64,000 nucleotides of DNA from Pseudosulfitobacter pseudonitzschiae (GTDB taxonomy: Bacteria; Pseudomonadota; Alphaproteobacteria; Rhodobacterales; Rhodobacteraceae), in contig NZ_CP022415.1 in assembly GCF_002222635.1 (NCBI RefSeq), forward strand, positions 1,550,001 to 1,614,000, written 5' to 3'. The notes under the pieces are model-generated. The model did not search any database. It was not told the DNA's origin and worked only from the letters and a program-made list of their open reading frames with translations. Shown here one piece after another: positions 17,313 through 25,956 of the stretch. Position 1 is the stretch's first letter; each line of letters starts with the position of its first letter. The translations under genes and the position numbers were made by a program.

Positions 17313-18011
17313 ATGCATGCAATGGACTTATTTGATCGCAACACGCGCAACGTGGTGGCTATGACAGATTTTCAGGCAGACACCGGATTCTCCGCTCTGG
17401 CACAGGTCGAAGGCTATTGGGATGCGCTGCGCGGCAACCGCCTGATGCCCAACCGTGCCGAGATTGATCCGCGCGGTATCGAATCCGCACTGGAATATAC
17501 CTTTATTCTGGAACGCATCGCTCCCGGCATGGCGCGTTTACGCATCGCGGGCAGTCATTTGGGCGATCTGATGGGGATGGAGGTGCGCGGTATGTCATTG
17601 ACCACGTTGGTCTCGCCCGATGGACGCCGCCAGCTAAGCGACACGCTGGAAGATGTGTTTCAGCGTCCCTCGATCTGCGAAGTGCGGCTGAGCGCGCCAG
17701 CGGGTTTTGACAAACCGGCGATGGACGCGCGGATGATCCTGTTGCCAATGAAAAGCGATCTGGGCGATGTCAGCCGTGCGCTGGGCTGCTTCGTGGCACG
17801 CGGCACAATTGGCCGCAAACCGCGCCGGTTTGACGTAACCGGTGTCGACACACGGCCCATTGTGGCCCCCGCCACCAGTACGTTCAATTCGCAAGAGCCG
17901 CAGCCCGTCGTTGCCATGCGCGAATCCGGCATGTCCGAGCCGGCAAAGCCGTTTGTCAAAAGGCGCCGGTCGGGCGATGTGCCCTATCTGCGGCTAATCA
18001 AAAGCGACTGA
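17313..18011 (+). CDS. PAS domain-containing protein (PAS_5-like)
   Basis: A 232-residue protein with one N-terminal PAS-like domain (about 25-165): an acidic YWDALRGNRLMPNRAEIDP segment, then LEYTFILERIAPGMARLRIAGSHL. This resembles the PAS_5 family common in alphaproteobacteria. The C-terminal third is a low-conservation, basic tail (KRRRSGD near the end). No output domain is seen, so it may be a single-domain sensor or adaptor. It stands alone with a CtrA-type box in its promoter. An alternative start is the Met four codons in. Confidence 0.75.
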   Translation: MHAMDLFDRNTRNVVAMTDFQADTGFSALAQVEGYWDALRGNRLMPNRAEIDPRGIESALEYTFILERIAPGMARLRIAGSHLGDLMGMEVRGMSLTTLVSPDGRRQLSDTLEDVFQRPSICEVRLSAPAGFDKPAMDARMILLPMKSDLGDVSRALGCFVARGTIGRKPRRFDVTGVDTRPIVAPATSTFNSQEPQPVVAMRESGMSEPAKPFVKRRRSGDVPYLRLIKSD

Positions 18012-18039
18012 TCCTGCACGAGCTACCTGTTTTCCGAAA

Positions 18040-18071
18040 CGGCAAGGGTTTCAGATATGAAACCCTTGCCG
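18040..18071. terminator. Bidirectional terminator hairpin
   Basis: Perfect 14-bp inverted repeat CGGCAAGGGTTTCA / TGAAACCCTTGCCG around a GATA tetraloop, between the convergent PAS and DAHP synthase genes. There is a short T-rich stretch on the leftward side. Confidence 0.7.
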
Positions 18072-18079
18072 AAAGGCAT

Positions 18080-19453
18080 TCAGACAGCTTGTTGCTGGCC
18101 GTTCTGGCTATTGCGACGAGCCGACAGTTCCTCGGCCACCAAGAATGCAAGTTCCAGCGACTGGCTGGCGTTCAGACGTGGATCACAGGCGGTGTGATAG
18201 CGCGCGGACAGGTCTTCTTCGCTGACAGCACGCACGCCACCGGTACACTCGGTCACGTCCTGTCCGGTCATTTCGAAATGCACACCGCCGGGGATTGTGC
18301 CCTCGGCCTGATGCACCGCAAAGAATTCACGCACTTCGCGCAGCACGCTTTCAAACGGACGGGTTTTATAGCCCGTGGACGACTTGATCGTGTTGCCGTG
18401 CATCGCGTCACAGGTCCACAGCACATTTGCACCCTCTTCCTGTACGGCCTTGATCAGACGTGGCAGGTGGTCGCCAACGCTGCCCGCTCCAAAACGCGCG
18501 ATCAGGGTCAGACGGCCCGCTTCGTTCTCGGGGTTCAGTTTTTCCATCAGCACCTTGAGATCCTCTGCCGTGGTCGTCGGACCACATTTCAGTCCGATGG
18601 GATTCTGCACGCCACGGGCAAATTCAACATGCGCACCGTCGGGCTGGCGTGTGCGGTCACCGATCCAGATCATGTGACCCGACCCCGCCAGCCATTTACC
18701 CGATGTCGAATCAAGACGTGTCAGCGCCTCTTCGTATTCAAGCAGCAAGCTTTCGTGGCTGGTATAGAATTCGACCGTCGAAAATTCATGCGTGGTCTTC
18801 GAGTTGATGCCAGCGGCCCCCATGAAATCAATGGTGTCCTGAATGCGATTGGCAATCTCGGCGTATTTCGCGGCATCTTCACCATCGGTAAAGCCCAGCG
18901 TCCATGCGTGAACGCGGTGCATATCGGCAAAACCACCGGTCGAAAAAGCCCGCAACAGGTTCAGAGTGCCCGCCGCCTGCGTATAGGCCTGAAGCATTTT
19001 GGCGGGGTCGGGAATGCGCGATTCGGGTGTGAAATCCAGACCGTTGATGATGTCACCACGGTAGCTGGGCAGTTCCACACCGTCGATCACCTCGGTCGGG
19101 GCGCTGCGGGGCTTGGCGAACTGGCCTGCCATGCGGCCAACCTTGACCACGGGCACCTTGGCACCAAAGGTCAGAACCATCGCCATTTGCAGCATCACCT
19201 TGAACGTGTCGCGGATAGCATCGGCGCTGAACTGGTCGAACGCCTCAGCACAATCGCCGCCCTGCAACAAGAACGCTTCGCCGCGGCTGGCAGCCCCCAG
19301 ATGCGCCTTGAGTTTGCGCGCCTCGCCCGCAAAGACCAGCGGCGGATATTTCGACAGTTGGGCGGTCACCGCCTGCAAAGCTGCCGTATCCGTATAGTCT
19401 GGCATCTGGATCCGGGGCTTGTTGCGCCAATCCGATTTCGACCATTCGCTCAT
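18080..19453 (-). CDS. Class II 3-deoxy-7-phosphoheptulonate synthase
   Basis: First enzyme of the shikimate pathway: condenses phosphoenolpyruvate and erythrose-4-phosphate to DAHP. The 457 residues match plant-type (class II) DAHP synthases: [35 protein letters not shown], the metal/substrate segments [18 protein letters not shown] and GLKCGPTT, then [10 protein letters not shown] and the [19 protein letters not shown] Glu/His metal ligands. It is a monocistronic gene, bounded by a strong hairpin and divergent from the GlxA-type regulator. Confidence 0.95.
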   Translation of the reverse strand: MSEWSKSDWRNKPRIQMPDYTDTAALQAVTAQLSKYPPLVFAGEARKLKAHLGAASRGEAFLLQGGDCAEAFDQFSADAIRDTFKVMLQMAMVLTFGAKVPVVKVGRMAGQFAKPRSAPTEVIDGVELPSYRGDIINGLDFTPESRIPDPAKMLQAYTQAAGTLNLLRAFSTGGFADMHRVHAWTLGFTDGEDAAKYAEIANRIQDTIDFMGAAGINSKTTHEFSTVEFYTSHESLLLEYEEALTRLDSTSGKWLAGSGHMIWIGDRTRQPDGAHVEFARGVQNPIGLKCGPTTTAEDLKVLMEKLNPENEAGRLTLIARFGAGSVGDHLPRLIKAVQEEGANVLWTCDAMHGNTIKSSTGYKTRPFESVLREVREFFAVHQAEGTIPGGVHFEMTGQDVTECTGGVRAVSEEDLSARYHTACDPRLNASQSLELAFLVAEELSARRNSQNGQQQAV

Positions 19454-19667
19454 AATGTCTCTCCGTTTTCTGGCTGCTGTCCAGCCACCCTAGTGCAGGC
19501 GCTTATACAAAAGCGTGCTATGACTGGCCATACGTCAAATGCGACCACTTGACGTCGCTGCCCATGCGTGAGCAAAGTTTCCGGCATGGCCGGAAAAGGC
19601 CCGGTGAATAAGATATCTGTTCGCAGAAGTCGGGCCTTCGTCGAAACTGTATAAAAAGGGCGCCGCA

Positions 19668-20672
19668 ATGTCCCAGACGCGAACCTCAGCCATCCGGCCC
19701 GACCAGCCGGACAAGCCACAGCGATATGTCTTTGTTCTGCTGAACAATTTTACATTGCTGTGCTTTTCCGCTGCGGTTGAAAGCCTGCGCATTGCCAACC
19801 GGATGGCAGGGCGTGACCTGTACGAGTGGAAGATCGTTGGCGAAGGTGGCGACACGGCTGTATGTTCGGCTGGAACGGCCTTCAAGCTTGACGGTGATCT
19901 GGACGAGTTGAACCGCGACGACACCGTGATGGTGTGCGGCGGCATTGATGTTCAGGACGCCACCACCAAACGTTTGCTGAACTGGCTGCGCCGCGAGGCG
20001 CGCAAAGGGTTGCGGGTGGCGGGACTGTGTACAGCGGCCTATTCGCTGGCGCGTGCGGGGTTGCTGGACGGGAAAAAGGCAACGATTCACTGGGAGAATC
20101 AGGACAGTTTTGCCGAAGAATTCGAAGAGGTTAACCTGACCAAATCTGTGTTTGTGGTCGATGGCCTGCGCATCACCACCGCCGGTGGCACCTCTTCGAT
20201 CGACCTGATGCTAAAGCTGATCGCCGACAGCCACGGTGAGGATCTGGCCAATGCGGTTGCCGATCAGCTTATTTATTCGTCGATCCGCACCGATCAAGAC
20301 ACCCAGCGTCTTTCGGTGCCCACACGCATCGGCGTGCGCCATCCCAAGCTGTCCCAAGTCATCCAGATCATGGAGAGCCACATCGAAGAGCCGATCAGCC
20401 CCTCTATTCTGGCCAAGGATGTAGGCATGTCCACCCGCCAGCTGGAACGTCTGTTCCGCCGCTATCTCAGCCGCTCGCCCAAGCGGTACTATATGGAATT
20501 GCGCCTGCAAAAGGCGCGGAACCTGTTGATGCAAACGGATATGAGCGTGATCAACGTGGCCCTTGCCTGCGGTTTTGCCTCGCCCTCGCATTTTTCGAAA
20601 TGCTACCGCGCACATTATGACACCACGCCCTATCGCGAACGCGGATCGCACGCGGCGCGTCTGAGCATCTGA
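19668..20672 (+). CDS. GlxA-type AraC family transcriptional regulator
   Basis: A 334-residue regulator. The N-terminal DJ-1/PfpI-like domain (about 18-205) has the nucleophile-elbow-like AGLCTAAYSLARAGLLDG and HWEN. The C-terminal AraC double helix-turn-helix (about 225-325) has MSTRQLERLFRRYLSRSPKRYYMELRLQKARNLL and ACGFASPSHFSKCYR. This architecture is that of GlxA, CdhR and GbdR, which sense small amines such as carnitine or glycine betaine. The ligand here is not known. It is divergent from the DAHP synthase gene and ends one base before the convergent sugar dehydrogenase gene. Confidence 0.9.
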   Translation: MSQTRTSAIRPDQPDKPQRYVFVLLNNFTLLCFSAAVESLRIANRMAGRDLYEWKIVGEGGDTAVCSAGTAFKLDGDLDELNRDDTVMVCGGIDVQDATTKRLLNWLRREARKGLRVAGLCTAAYSLARAGLLDGKKATIHWENQDSFAEEFEEVNLTKSVFVVDGLRITTAGGTSSIDLMLKLIADSHGEDLANAVADQLIYSSIRTDQDTQRLSVPTRIGVRHPKLSQVIQIMESHIEEPISPSILAKDVGMSTRQLERLFRRYLSRSPKRYYMELRLQKARNLLMQTDMSVINVALACGFASPSHFSKCYRAHYDTTPYRERGSHAARLSI

Positions 20673-21788
20673 CTACCGCGCCATCCTGTACAGCGCTCCA
20701 TCCACCACTGACAGAAACCAGATGCTGCCATCTGGCGCAGTCTGGATGTCGCGCACGCGCGCTGTTTGCGGTGCCGTTATTTTCTCCACTTCTGACGCGG
20801 TATTGCTGTCGATCTGCAACCGGCTGATATAGTTCAGCTTTAGTGCGCCGACGAACATATCACCCTGCCATTCGGGAAACATACTGCCATCATAGATCAT
20901 CATGCCCGACGGTGCGATGGACGGATCCCAGTAATGCGCGGGCTGCTGCATCCCGTCTTTGGACGTGCCTTCGCCGATCCTGCCGCCACTGTAATGGCGG
21001 CCATAGCTGATCACAGGCCAGCCATAGTTGGCCCCCTTGCCAATCAGGTTCACCTCATCACCGCCTCTTGCGCCGTGTTCGACCACCCACAGGCGGCCCT
21101 TGGCGTCCAATGCGGCACCCTGCGGGTTGCGATGCCCATAGGACCAGATTTCAGGCAAGGCACCCGCCTGCCCCACAAAAGGATTGTCCGCAGGCACCGA
21201 CCCGTCACGCCCCACGCGCACGACCTTGCCGTTGTGCTGGTTCAAATCCTGCGCCAGCGGGCGCTGCCCGCGTTCGCCCACCGTGACAAACAGCGTACCA
21301 TCCGCCCCCTCAACTACGCGGCTGCCGAAATGCACCCCGCCACGGTTGCCGGGCTTCATCTCGAACAACAGTTTTACATCGCCAAGCGACTGCCCGTCCG
21401 CAGACAATGTGCCCGAGGCCAGCGCGGTGCCAGCACCGCCACCCGCCTGTGCCTTGGCATAGGTCAGAAACACCATGCCGCTGATATCAAAGTCGCGCGG
21501 CAGAGTGATGTCCAGCAATCCGCCCTGCCCGTTTGCGGCCACATCCGGCACGCCGGACACGGCATTGCGCGTACCATCAGCGGCCACATGCAACAGCTTG
21601 CCATCGCGTTCGGTGATCAAAACGCCACCATCGGGCAGAAATGCAAAGGCCCAAGGCGTGTCCAGCCCGTCGACCTGCACGGTAAAGCTGACCTGCCCCG
21701 CCGAGGTCTGCTGCGCCTGTGCGGGCGGAGGGCAAAAAACAGGGCCAAGACCCCAAACCAATAACAGAATCACAAACAGTCGCATCAT
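20673..21788 (-). CDS. PQQ-dependent sugar dehydrogenase (Sndh/Asd-like), secreted
   Basis: Soluble six-bladed beta-propeller aldose/sorbosone dehydrogenase-type protein of about 371 residues. A Sec signal peptide (MRLFVILLLVWGLGPVFCPPPAQA) is followed by the GSDH domain: GLDTPWAFAFLPDGGVLITER, HFGSRVVEGADGTLFVTVGERG, SYGHRNPQGAALD, WVVEHGARGGDEVNLIGKGANYGWPV. The start region has two consecutive ATGs (21788 and 21785) after AGAGGA. These proteins oxidise aldose sugars in the periplasm when loaded with PQQ; some family members bind other ligands. Confidence 0.88.
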   Translation of the reverse strand: MMRLFVILLLVWGLGPVFCPPPAQAQQTSAGQVSFTVQVDGLDTPWAFAFLPDGGVLITERDGKLLHVAADGTRNAVSGVPDVAANGQGGLLDITLPRDFDISGMVFLTYAKAQAGGGAGTALASGTLSADGQSLGDVKLLFEMKPGNRGGVHFGSRVVEGADGTLFVTVGERGQRPLAQDLNQHNGKVVRVGRDGSVPADNPFVGQAGALPEIWSYGHRNPQGAALDAKGRLWVVEHGARGGDEVNLIGKGANYGWPVISYGRHYSGGRIGEGTSKDGMQQPAHYWDPSIAPSGMMIYDGSMFPEWQGDMFVGALKLNYISRLQIDSNTASEVEKITAPQTARVRDIQTAPDGSIWFLSVVDGALYRMAR

Positions 21789-21971
21789 GGCATCCTCTCT
21801 GGCCGTTAATCCGGCGTCGAAATAATCTTCCAAAAAATACAGATAGGTCGAAAATCCTGACTTTCCAAACACGTTGCATAAGAACAAGCACACCTTAAAT
21901 GGCTTTTCTTTTCAGGGCGACGTGCTTAGGCTTCGATCCAGAACGCAAAGTTCCAATAAGGGAGTTACCAC

Positions 21972-23168
21972 ATGAAAAAGTTTCTGATGGCCACAGCGGC
22001 CACCGCTCTGATGACCGGCGCGGCCTTTGCTGATGCACATGCCAAGGAAGTCAAAATTGGCGTGATCCTTGGCTTTACCGGCCCGCTGGAATCGATCACC
22101 CCCGCAATGGGTGCCGGTGCTGAACTGGCGATGGCCGAAGTCTCCGAAAGCGGCGCGCTGCTGGACGGTGCCAAGGTTACGTCGATCCGCGGCGACAGCA
22201 CATGCATCGACGCCGGTGCGGCCACATCCGCCGCCGAACGTCTGATCACATCCGACAAGGTTTCCGCCATCATGGGCGCCGACTGCTCGGGCGTCACCGG
22301 CGCGATCCTGCAAAACGCGGCACGCCCCAACGGGGTCGTGATGATTTCGCCTTCGGCCACATCACCCGGTCTTTCGACCGCCGAAGATGACGGCCTGTTC
22401 TTCCGCACCGCACCGTCGGATGCGCGTCAGGGCGTCATCATGACCGAAATCCTGCAAGATCGCGGCGTAAACGAAGTTGCGCTGACATACACCAACAACG
22501 ACTACGGCAAAGGTCTGGCCGACGCGTTCCAGGCCGCATTCGAAGAAGCTGGCGGCACTGTCACCATCTCGACGTCGCACGAAGACGGCAAAGCCGACTA
22601 TTCGGCTGAAGTCGGCGCTCTGGCCTCGGCTGGCGGCGAAGTTCTGGTTGTGGCCGGCTATGTCGACCAAGGCGGCTCGGGCGTTATTCGTGCTGCGCTG
22701 GATACCGGCGCGTTCGACACATTCTATGTGCCGGACGGCATGGTAGGTGAAAAGCTGAACGAAAACTTCGGCGCGGAAATGAACGGCTCGTTTGGCGCCT
22801 ATCCCGGCACCGACAGCGAAGGTGCAGCCCTGTTCGTCGAACTGGCCAAAGAGGCCGGTTTTGACGGCACCGGCGCATTTGCCCCCGAAAGCTATGATGC
22901 CGCCGCGCTGATCATGCTGTCGATGCAGGCAGCCGGTTCGATGGACTCAGCCGATTTCAAAGAGCACGTCATAGACGTGGCCAACGCACCCGGTGAGAAA
23001 ATCTATCCCGGTGAACTGGCCAAGGCTCTGGAACTGATCAAAAACGGTCAGGAGGTCGACTATGAAGGCGCATCGGCTGTTGAACTGATCGGACCCGGTG
23101 AATCGGCTGGTAACTATCAGGAAATCGAATTCGCAGACGGCGTTTACTCGACCATCAAATACCGCTAA
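21972..23168 (+). CDS. Branched-chain amino acid/amide ABC transporter substrate-binding protein
   Basis: Periplasmic type I binding protein of 398 residues. The Sec signal peptide (MKKFLMATAATALMTGAAFADA) is followed by the Peripla_BP_6 fold: VKIGVILGFTGPLESITPAMGAGAELA, GADCSGVTGAILQNAA, MISPSATSPGLS, FRTAPSDARQGVIM, YTNNDYGKGLADAF, and FAPESYDAAALIMLSMQAAGS. This is the HAAT family, whose members bind branched-chain amino acids, amides or other small ligands; the ligand is not predicted. It is the first gene of a complete five-gene importer, separated from the ATPase genes by a hairpin that may lower downstream expression. Confidence 0.93.
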   Translation: MKKFLMATAATALMTGAAFADAHAKEVKIGVILGFTGPLESITPAMGAGAELAMAEVSESGALLDGAKVTSIRGDSTCIDAGAATSAAERLITSDKVSAIMGADCSGVTGAILQNAARPNGVVMISPSATSPGLSTAEDDGLFFRTAPSDARQGVIMTEILQDRGVNEVALTYTNNDYGKGLADAFQAAFEEAGGTVTISTSHEDGKADYSAEVGALASAGGEVLVVAGYVDQGGSGVIRAALDTGAFDTFYVPDGMVGEKLNENFGAEMNGSFGAYPGTDSEGAALFVELAKEAGFDGTGAFAPESYDAAALIMLSMQAAGSMDSADFKEHVIDVANAPGEKIYPGELAKALELIKNGQEVDYEGASAVELIGPGESAGNYQEIEFADGVYSTIKYR

Positions 23169-23187
23169 TCCGCGTTCTACAAAACTG

Positions 23188-23215
23188 AACGGCCCGAAGG
23201 TGACTTCGGGCCGTT
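23188..23215 (+). terminator. Intra-operon terminator/attenuator hairpin
   Basis: Inverted repeat AACGGCCCGAAG / CTTCGGGCCGTT with a 4-base loop and short T-run, between the binding-protein gene and the LivG-like ATPase gene. It probably gives higher expression of the binding protein than of membrane and ATPase subunits. Confidence 0.65.
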
Positions 23216-23273
23216 TCAAGTATGAAGCAGGCCACGTTTCAAGATGGCCGCATACACAGGGGATGGAACGCCA

Positions 23274-24056
23274 ATGATCGTCGTAGACGACATTCACAAA
23301 CATTTTGGCGGCTTTCACGCCGTTGACGGTGCCAGCCTGTCGATCACTCCGGGGTCGATCACCGGGTTGATCGGGCCGAATGGCGCGGGAAAAACAACTC
23401 TTTTCAACGTGATCGCAGGGGTTCTTAAACCAACCTCCGGACGTGTCACAATGAACGGAGAGGACATAACCGGCCTGCCGCCGCACACGCTGTTCCACAA
23501 GGGGCTGCTGCGCACATTCCAGATCGCGCATGAATTTTCGTCGATGACCTGCCGCGAGAACCTGATGATGGTGCCCGGTAACCAGTCGGGCGAAACGCTG
23601 TGGAACACATGGTTTGGCCGCAAGCGCATTGCCGACGAAGAACGCGCCCTGCGCGCCAAGGCCGACGAGGTGCTGGAGTTCCTGACCGTAGAACATCTGG
23701 CCGACCACAAGGCGGGCCAAGTCTCGGGCGGTCAGAAAAAGCTGCTGGAACTGGGCCGCACCATGATGGTCGACGCCAAGATCGTGTTCCTCGACGAGGT
23801 TGGCGCGGGCGTGAACCGCACGCTGCTGAACACCATCGGCGATGCCATCCTGCGGCTGAACAAGGAACGCAACTACACCTTTGTCGTCATCGAACACGAC
23901 ATGGATTTCATAGGCAAGATTTGTGACCCGGTGATCTGCATGGCCGAAGGCAAAGTGCTGGCCCAAGGTACGCTGGACGAGATCAAGGCCAACGAGCAGG
24001 TGATCGAAGCCTATCTTGGCACCGGCCTGAAAAACAAAGAGCAGGTGGGCGCATGA
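23274..24056 (+). CDS. ABC transporter ATP-binding protein, LivG-like
   Basis: One of two ATPases of the HAAT importer; 260 residues from the ATG at 23274, preferred over an ATG 30 bases upstream that has no ribosome site. It has Walker A GPNGAGKTT, the BCA_ABC-type RTFQIAHEFSSMTCRENLMM, the signature VSGGQKKLLELGR, and the C-terminal VIEAYLGTG typical of LivG. Walker B is degenerate: IVFLDEVGAGVN instead of LLLDEPxAG, so the usual Pro after Glu is Val. Its stop overlaps the next ATPase gene (ATGA). Confidence 0.92.
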   Translation: MIVVDDIHKHFGGFHAVDGASLSITPGSITGLIGPNGAGKTTLFNVIAGVLKPTSGRVTMNGEDITGLPPHTLFHKGLLRTFQIAHEFSSMTCRENLMMVPGNQSGETLWNTWFGRKRIADEERALRAKADEVLEFLTVEHLADHKAGQVSGGQKKLLELGRTMMVDAKIVFLDEVGAGVNRTLLNTIGDAILRLNKERNYTFVVIEHDMDFIGKICDPVICMAEGKVLAQGTLDEIKANEQVIEAYLGTGLKNKEQVGA

Positions 24057-24877
24057 GCGGAAATCCCTACAACGACGGGCGCGGCAACAAGGACGCGTCG
24101 ATCGCCAACCCCAAAGGCGTTGGCACGTTGACCGCGCATCCCGGTACGGGCGCTGCGATGAACACCCGCAACGCCTTTTTGATCGGTGACAGCATGACAG
24201 GCGGCTATGGCAACGGCCCCGACATTCTGCATGATTGCACCGTAGCCGTAGACGCAGGCGAAATCGCGGTGATCGTGGGCCCCAACGGTGCTGGTAAATC
24301 CACCGCAATGAAGGCCGTGTTCGGCATGTTGAACGTGCGCAAGGGCTCTGTCCATCTGGACGGTGAAGACATCACCGATCTGTCGCCCCAAGACCGCGTG
24401 GCCAAGGGCATGGGCTTTGTCCCGCAGACGTCAAACATCTTTACGTCGATGACGGTCGAGGAAAATCTCGAGATGGGTGCTTTCATCCGCCGTGACGATT
24501 TCCGCGATACGATGGCACAGGTCTATGACCTGTTTCCCATCCTAAAGGAAAAGCGCCGACAGGCCGCGGGTGAATTGTCGGGCGGTCAACGTCAACAAGT
24601 CGCCGTGGGCCGCGCACTGATGACGCGCCCAAAGGTTCTGATGCTGGACGAACCCACAGCGGGTGTCAGCCCCATCGTCATGGACGAGCTGTTCGACCGC
24701 ATCATCGAAGTGGCCCGCACCGGCATCCCGATCCTGATGGTTGAACAGAACGCCCGACAAGCGCTTGAGATTGCCGACAAAGGTTACGTTCTAGTGCAAG
24801 GGCGCAATGCGTTCTCGGGCACTGGCAAAGAACTTCTGGCCGATCCCGAAGTCCGCAAATCGTTCTTGGGGGGCTGA
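24053..24877 (+). CDS. ABC transporter ATP-binding protein, LivF-like
   Basis: Second ATPase of the importer, 274 residues. It has Walker A GPNGAGKST, LPQ-region FVPQTSNIFTSMTVEENL, the signature LSGGQRQQVAVGR, Walker B VLMLDEPTAGVSP, and MVEQNARQALEIADKGYVLVQGR, all characteristic of LivF. An N-terminal extension of about 40 residues (NDGRGNKDASIANPKGVG) before the ABC core is unusual. It overlaps the LivG-like gene by four bases and is followed by a 21-codon ORF before the permease. Confidence 0.93.
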   Translation: MSGNPYNDGRGNKDASIANPKGVGTLTAHPGTGAAMNTRNAFLIGDSMTGGYGNGPDILHDCTVAVDAGEIAVIVGPNGAGKSTAMKAVFGMLNVRKGSVHLDGEDITDLSPQDRVAKGMGFVPQTSNIFTSMTVEENLEMGAFIRRDDFRDTMAQVYDLFPILKEKRRQAAGELSGGQRQQVAVGRALMTRPKVLMLDEPTAGVSPIVMDELFDRIIEVARTGIPILMVEQNARQALEIADKGYVLVQGRNAFSGTGKELLADPEVRKSFLGG

Positions 24878-24880
24878 GTG

Positions 24881-24946
24881 ATGTATCTGCTCTCAAAAAC
24901 CACCCATGGCCCCTCGGGCACCAGCAAGATCGGAGCCTGTGCATAA
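24881..24946 (+). CDS. Putative 21-codon ORF linking livF-like and livH-like genes
   Basis: A small ORF starting MYLLSKTTHGPS begins 3 bases after the LivF-like stop, with GGGGGG about 7 bases before its ATG, and ends with TAA that overlaps the permease ATG (TAATG). The permease start otherwise has only GGAG about 10 bases upstream. It may couple translation across the gap or encode a tiny protein; no homologue is known to me. Confidence 0.4.
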   Translation: MYLLSKTTHGPSGTSKIGACA

Positions 24947-25956
24947 TGGACCTTCTCAACGCCTTCGTGGCGCTTTCCAATTTCGTGCTGATCCCCGCGA
25001 TTGCCTATGGCTCGCAGCTTGCGCTGGGTGCGCTGGGGGTCACGCTGATCTACGGCATCCTGCGGTTTTCCAACTTTGCCCACGGGGATACGATGGCATT
25101 CGGCACAATGGTGACGGTGCTGTTTACTTGGCTGTTCCAAAGCTGGGGTGTTTCGCTGGGGCCGCTGCCCACGGCGCTGCTTGCCCTGCCCTTTGGCATT
25201 CTGGGCTGTATGGCGCTGCTGCTGTTCACCGATCGCGTGGTGTATAAATTCTACCGCGCACAAAAGGCCAAGCCGGTAATCCTTGTGATCGTGTCACTTG
25301 GCGTGATGTTCATCATGAACGGTCTGGTGCGCTTTATCATCGGGCCGGACGACCAACGGTTTTCTGATGGCGAACGGTTCATCGTCTCGGTGCGCACTTT
25401 CAAAGAGATGACCGGACTGGAAGAAGGTGTGGCGATCAAGACCACCCAAGGTATCACGGTGATCACAGCGGTGATCGTGGTGGCAGCTCTGTTCTGGTTT
25501 CTGAACCGCACGCGCACCGGAAAATCCATGCGCGCCTATTCCGACAACGAGGATCTGGCGCTGCTGTCGGGCATCAACCCCGAGCGCGTGGTGATGATTA
25601 CATGGCTGATCGTTGCCGCATTGGCGACGGTGGCAGGCGTGCTGTACGGGTTGGACAAGTCGTTCAAACCTTTCACCTATTTCCAGTTGCTGCTGCCGAT
25701 CTTTGCCAGCGCCATCGTGGGGGGGCTGGGCAGCCCGCTGGGTGCCATCGCGGGCGGTTTTACCATCGCCTTTTCCGAAGTCATGGTGACCTATGCATGG
25801 AAAAAGGTCGCGGGCTATGCCCTGCCTGACAGCCTAGCGCCCGACAGTTTGGCCCAACTTCTGAGCACCGACTATAAATTCGCCGTCAGCTTTGTGATCC
25901 TGCTGATTGTGCTGTTGTTCCGGCCTACCGGACTTTTTGCGGGGAAATCGGTATGA
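24946..25956 (+). CDS. Branched-chain amino acid-type ABC permease, LivH-like
   Basis: Inner-membrane subunit of the importer, 336 residues, with about eight hydrophobic segments. Family motifs visible are GVTLIYGILRFSNFAHGD near 26-45, TRTGKSMRAYSDNEDLALLSGIN (cytoplasmic coupling loop) near 185-207, and GGLGSPLGAIAGGFTIA near 262-278. A roughly 30-residue loop around RFSDGERFIVSVRTFKEMTGLE fits the periplasmic loop region. The stop overlaps the LivM-like start by four bases. Confidence 0.92.
   Translation: MDLLNAFVALSNFVLIPAIAYGSQLALGALGVTLIYGILRFSNFAHGDTMAFGTMVTVLFTWLFQSWGVSLGPLPTALLALPFGILGCMALLLFTDRVVYKFYRAQKAKPVILVIVSLGVMFIMNGLVRFIIGPDDQRFSDGERFIVSVRTFKEMTGLEEGVAIKTTQGITVITAVIVVAALFWFLNRTRTGKSMRAYSDNEDLALLSGINPERVVMITWLIVAALATVAGVLYGLDKSFKPFTYFQLLLPIFASAIVGGLGSPLGAIAGGFTIAFSEVMVTYAWKKVAGYALPDSLAPDSLAQLLSTDYKFAVSFVILLIVLLFRPTGLFAGKSV

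Noticed and set aside
18089-19552. Long open frame antisense to the DAHP synthase gene (487 codons)
   Set aside because: It runs opposite a certain class II DAHP synthase, is His/Arg-rich and has no domain; a common artefact of high-GC coding DNA.
22947-24308. 453-codon open frame antisense to the ABC ATPase genes
   Set aside because: Shadow of LivG/LivF-like genes; low-complexity Arg/His composition and no ribosome site.
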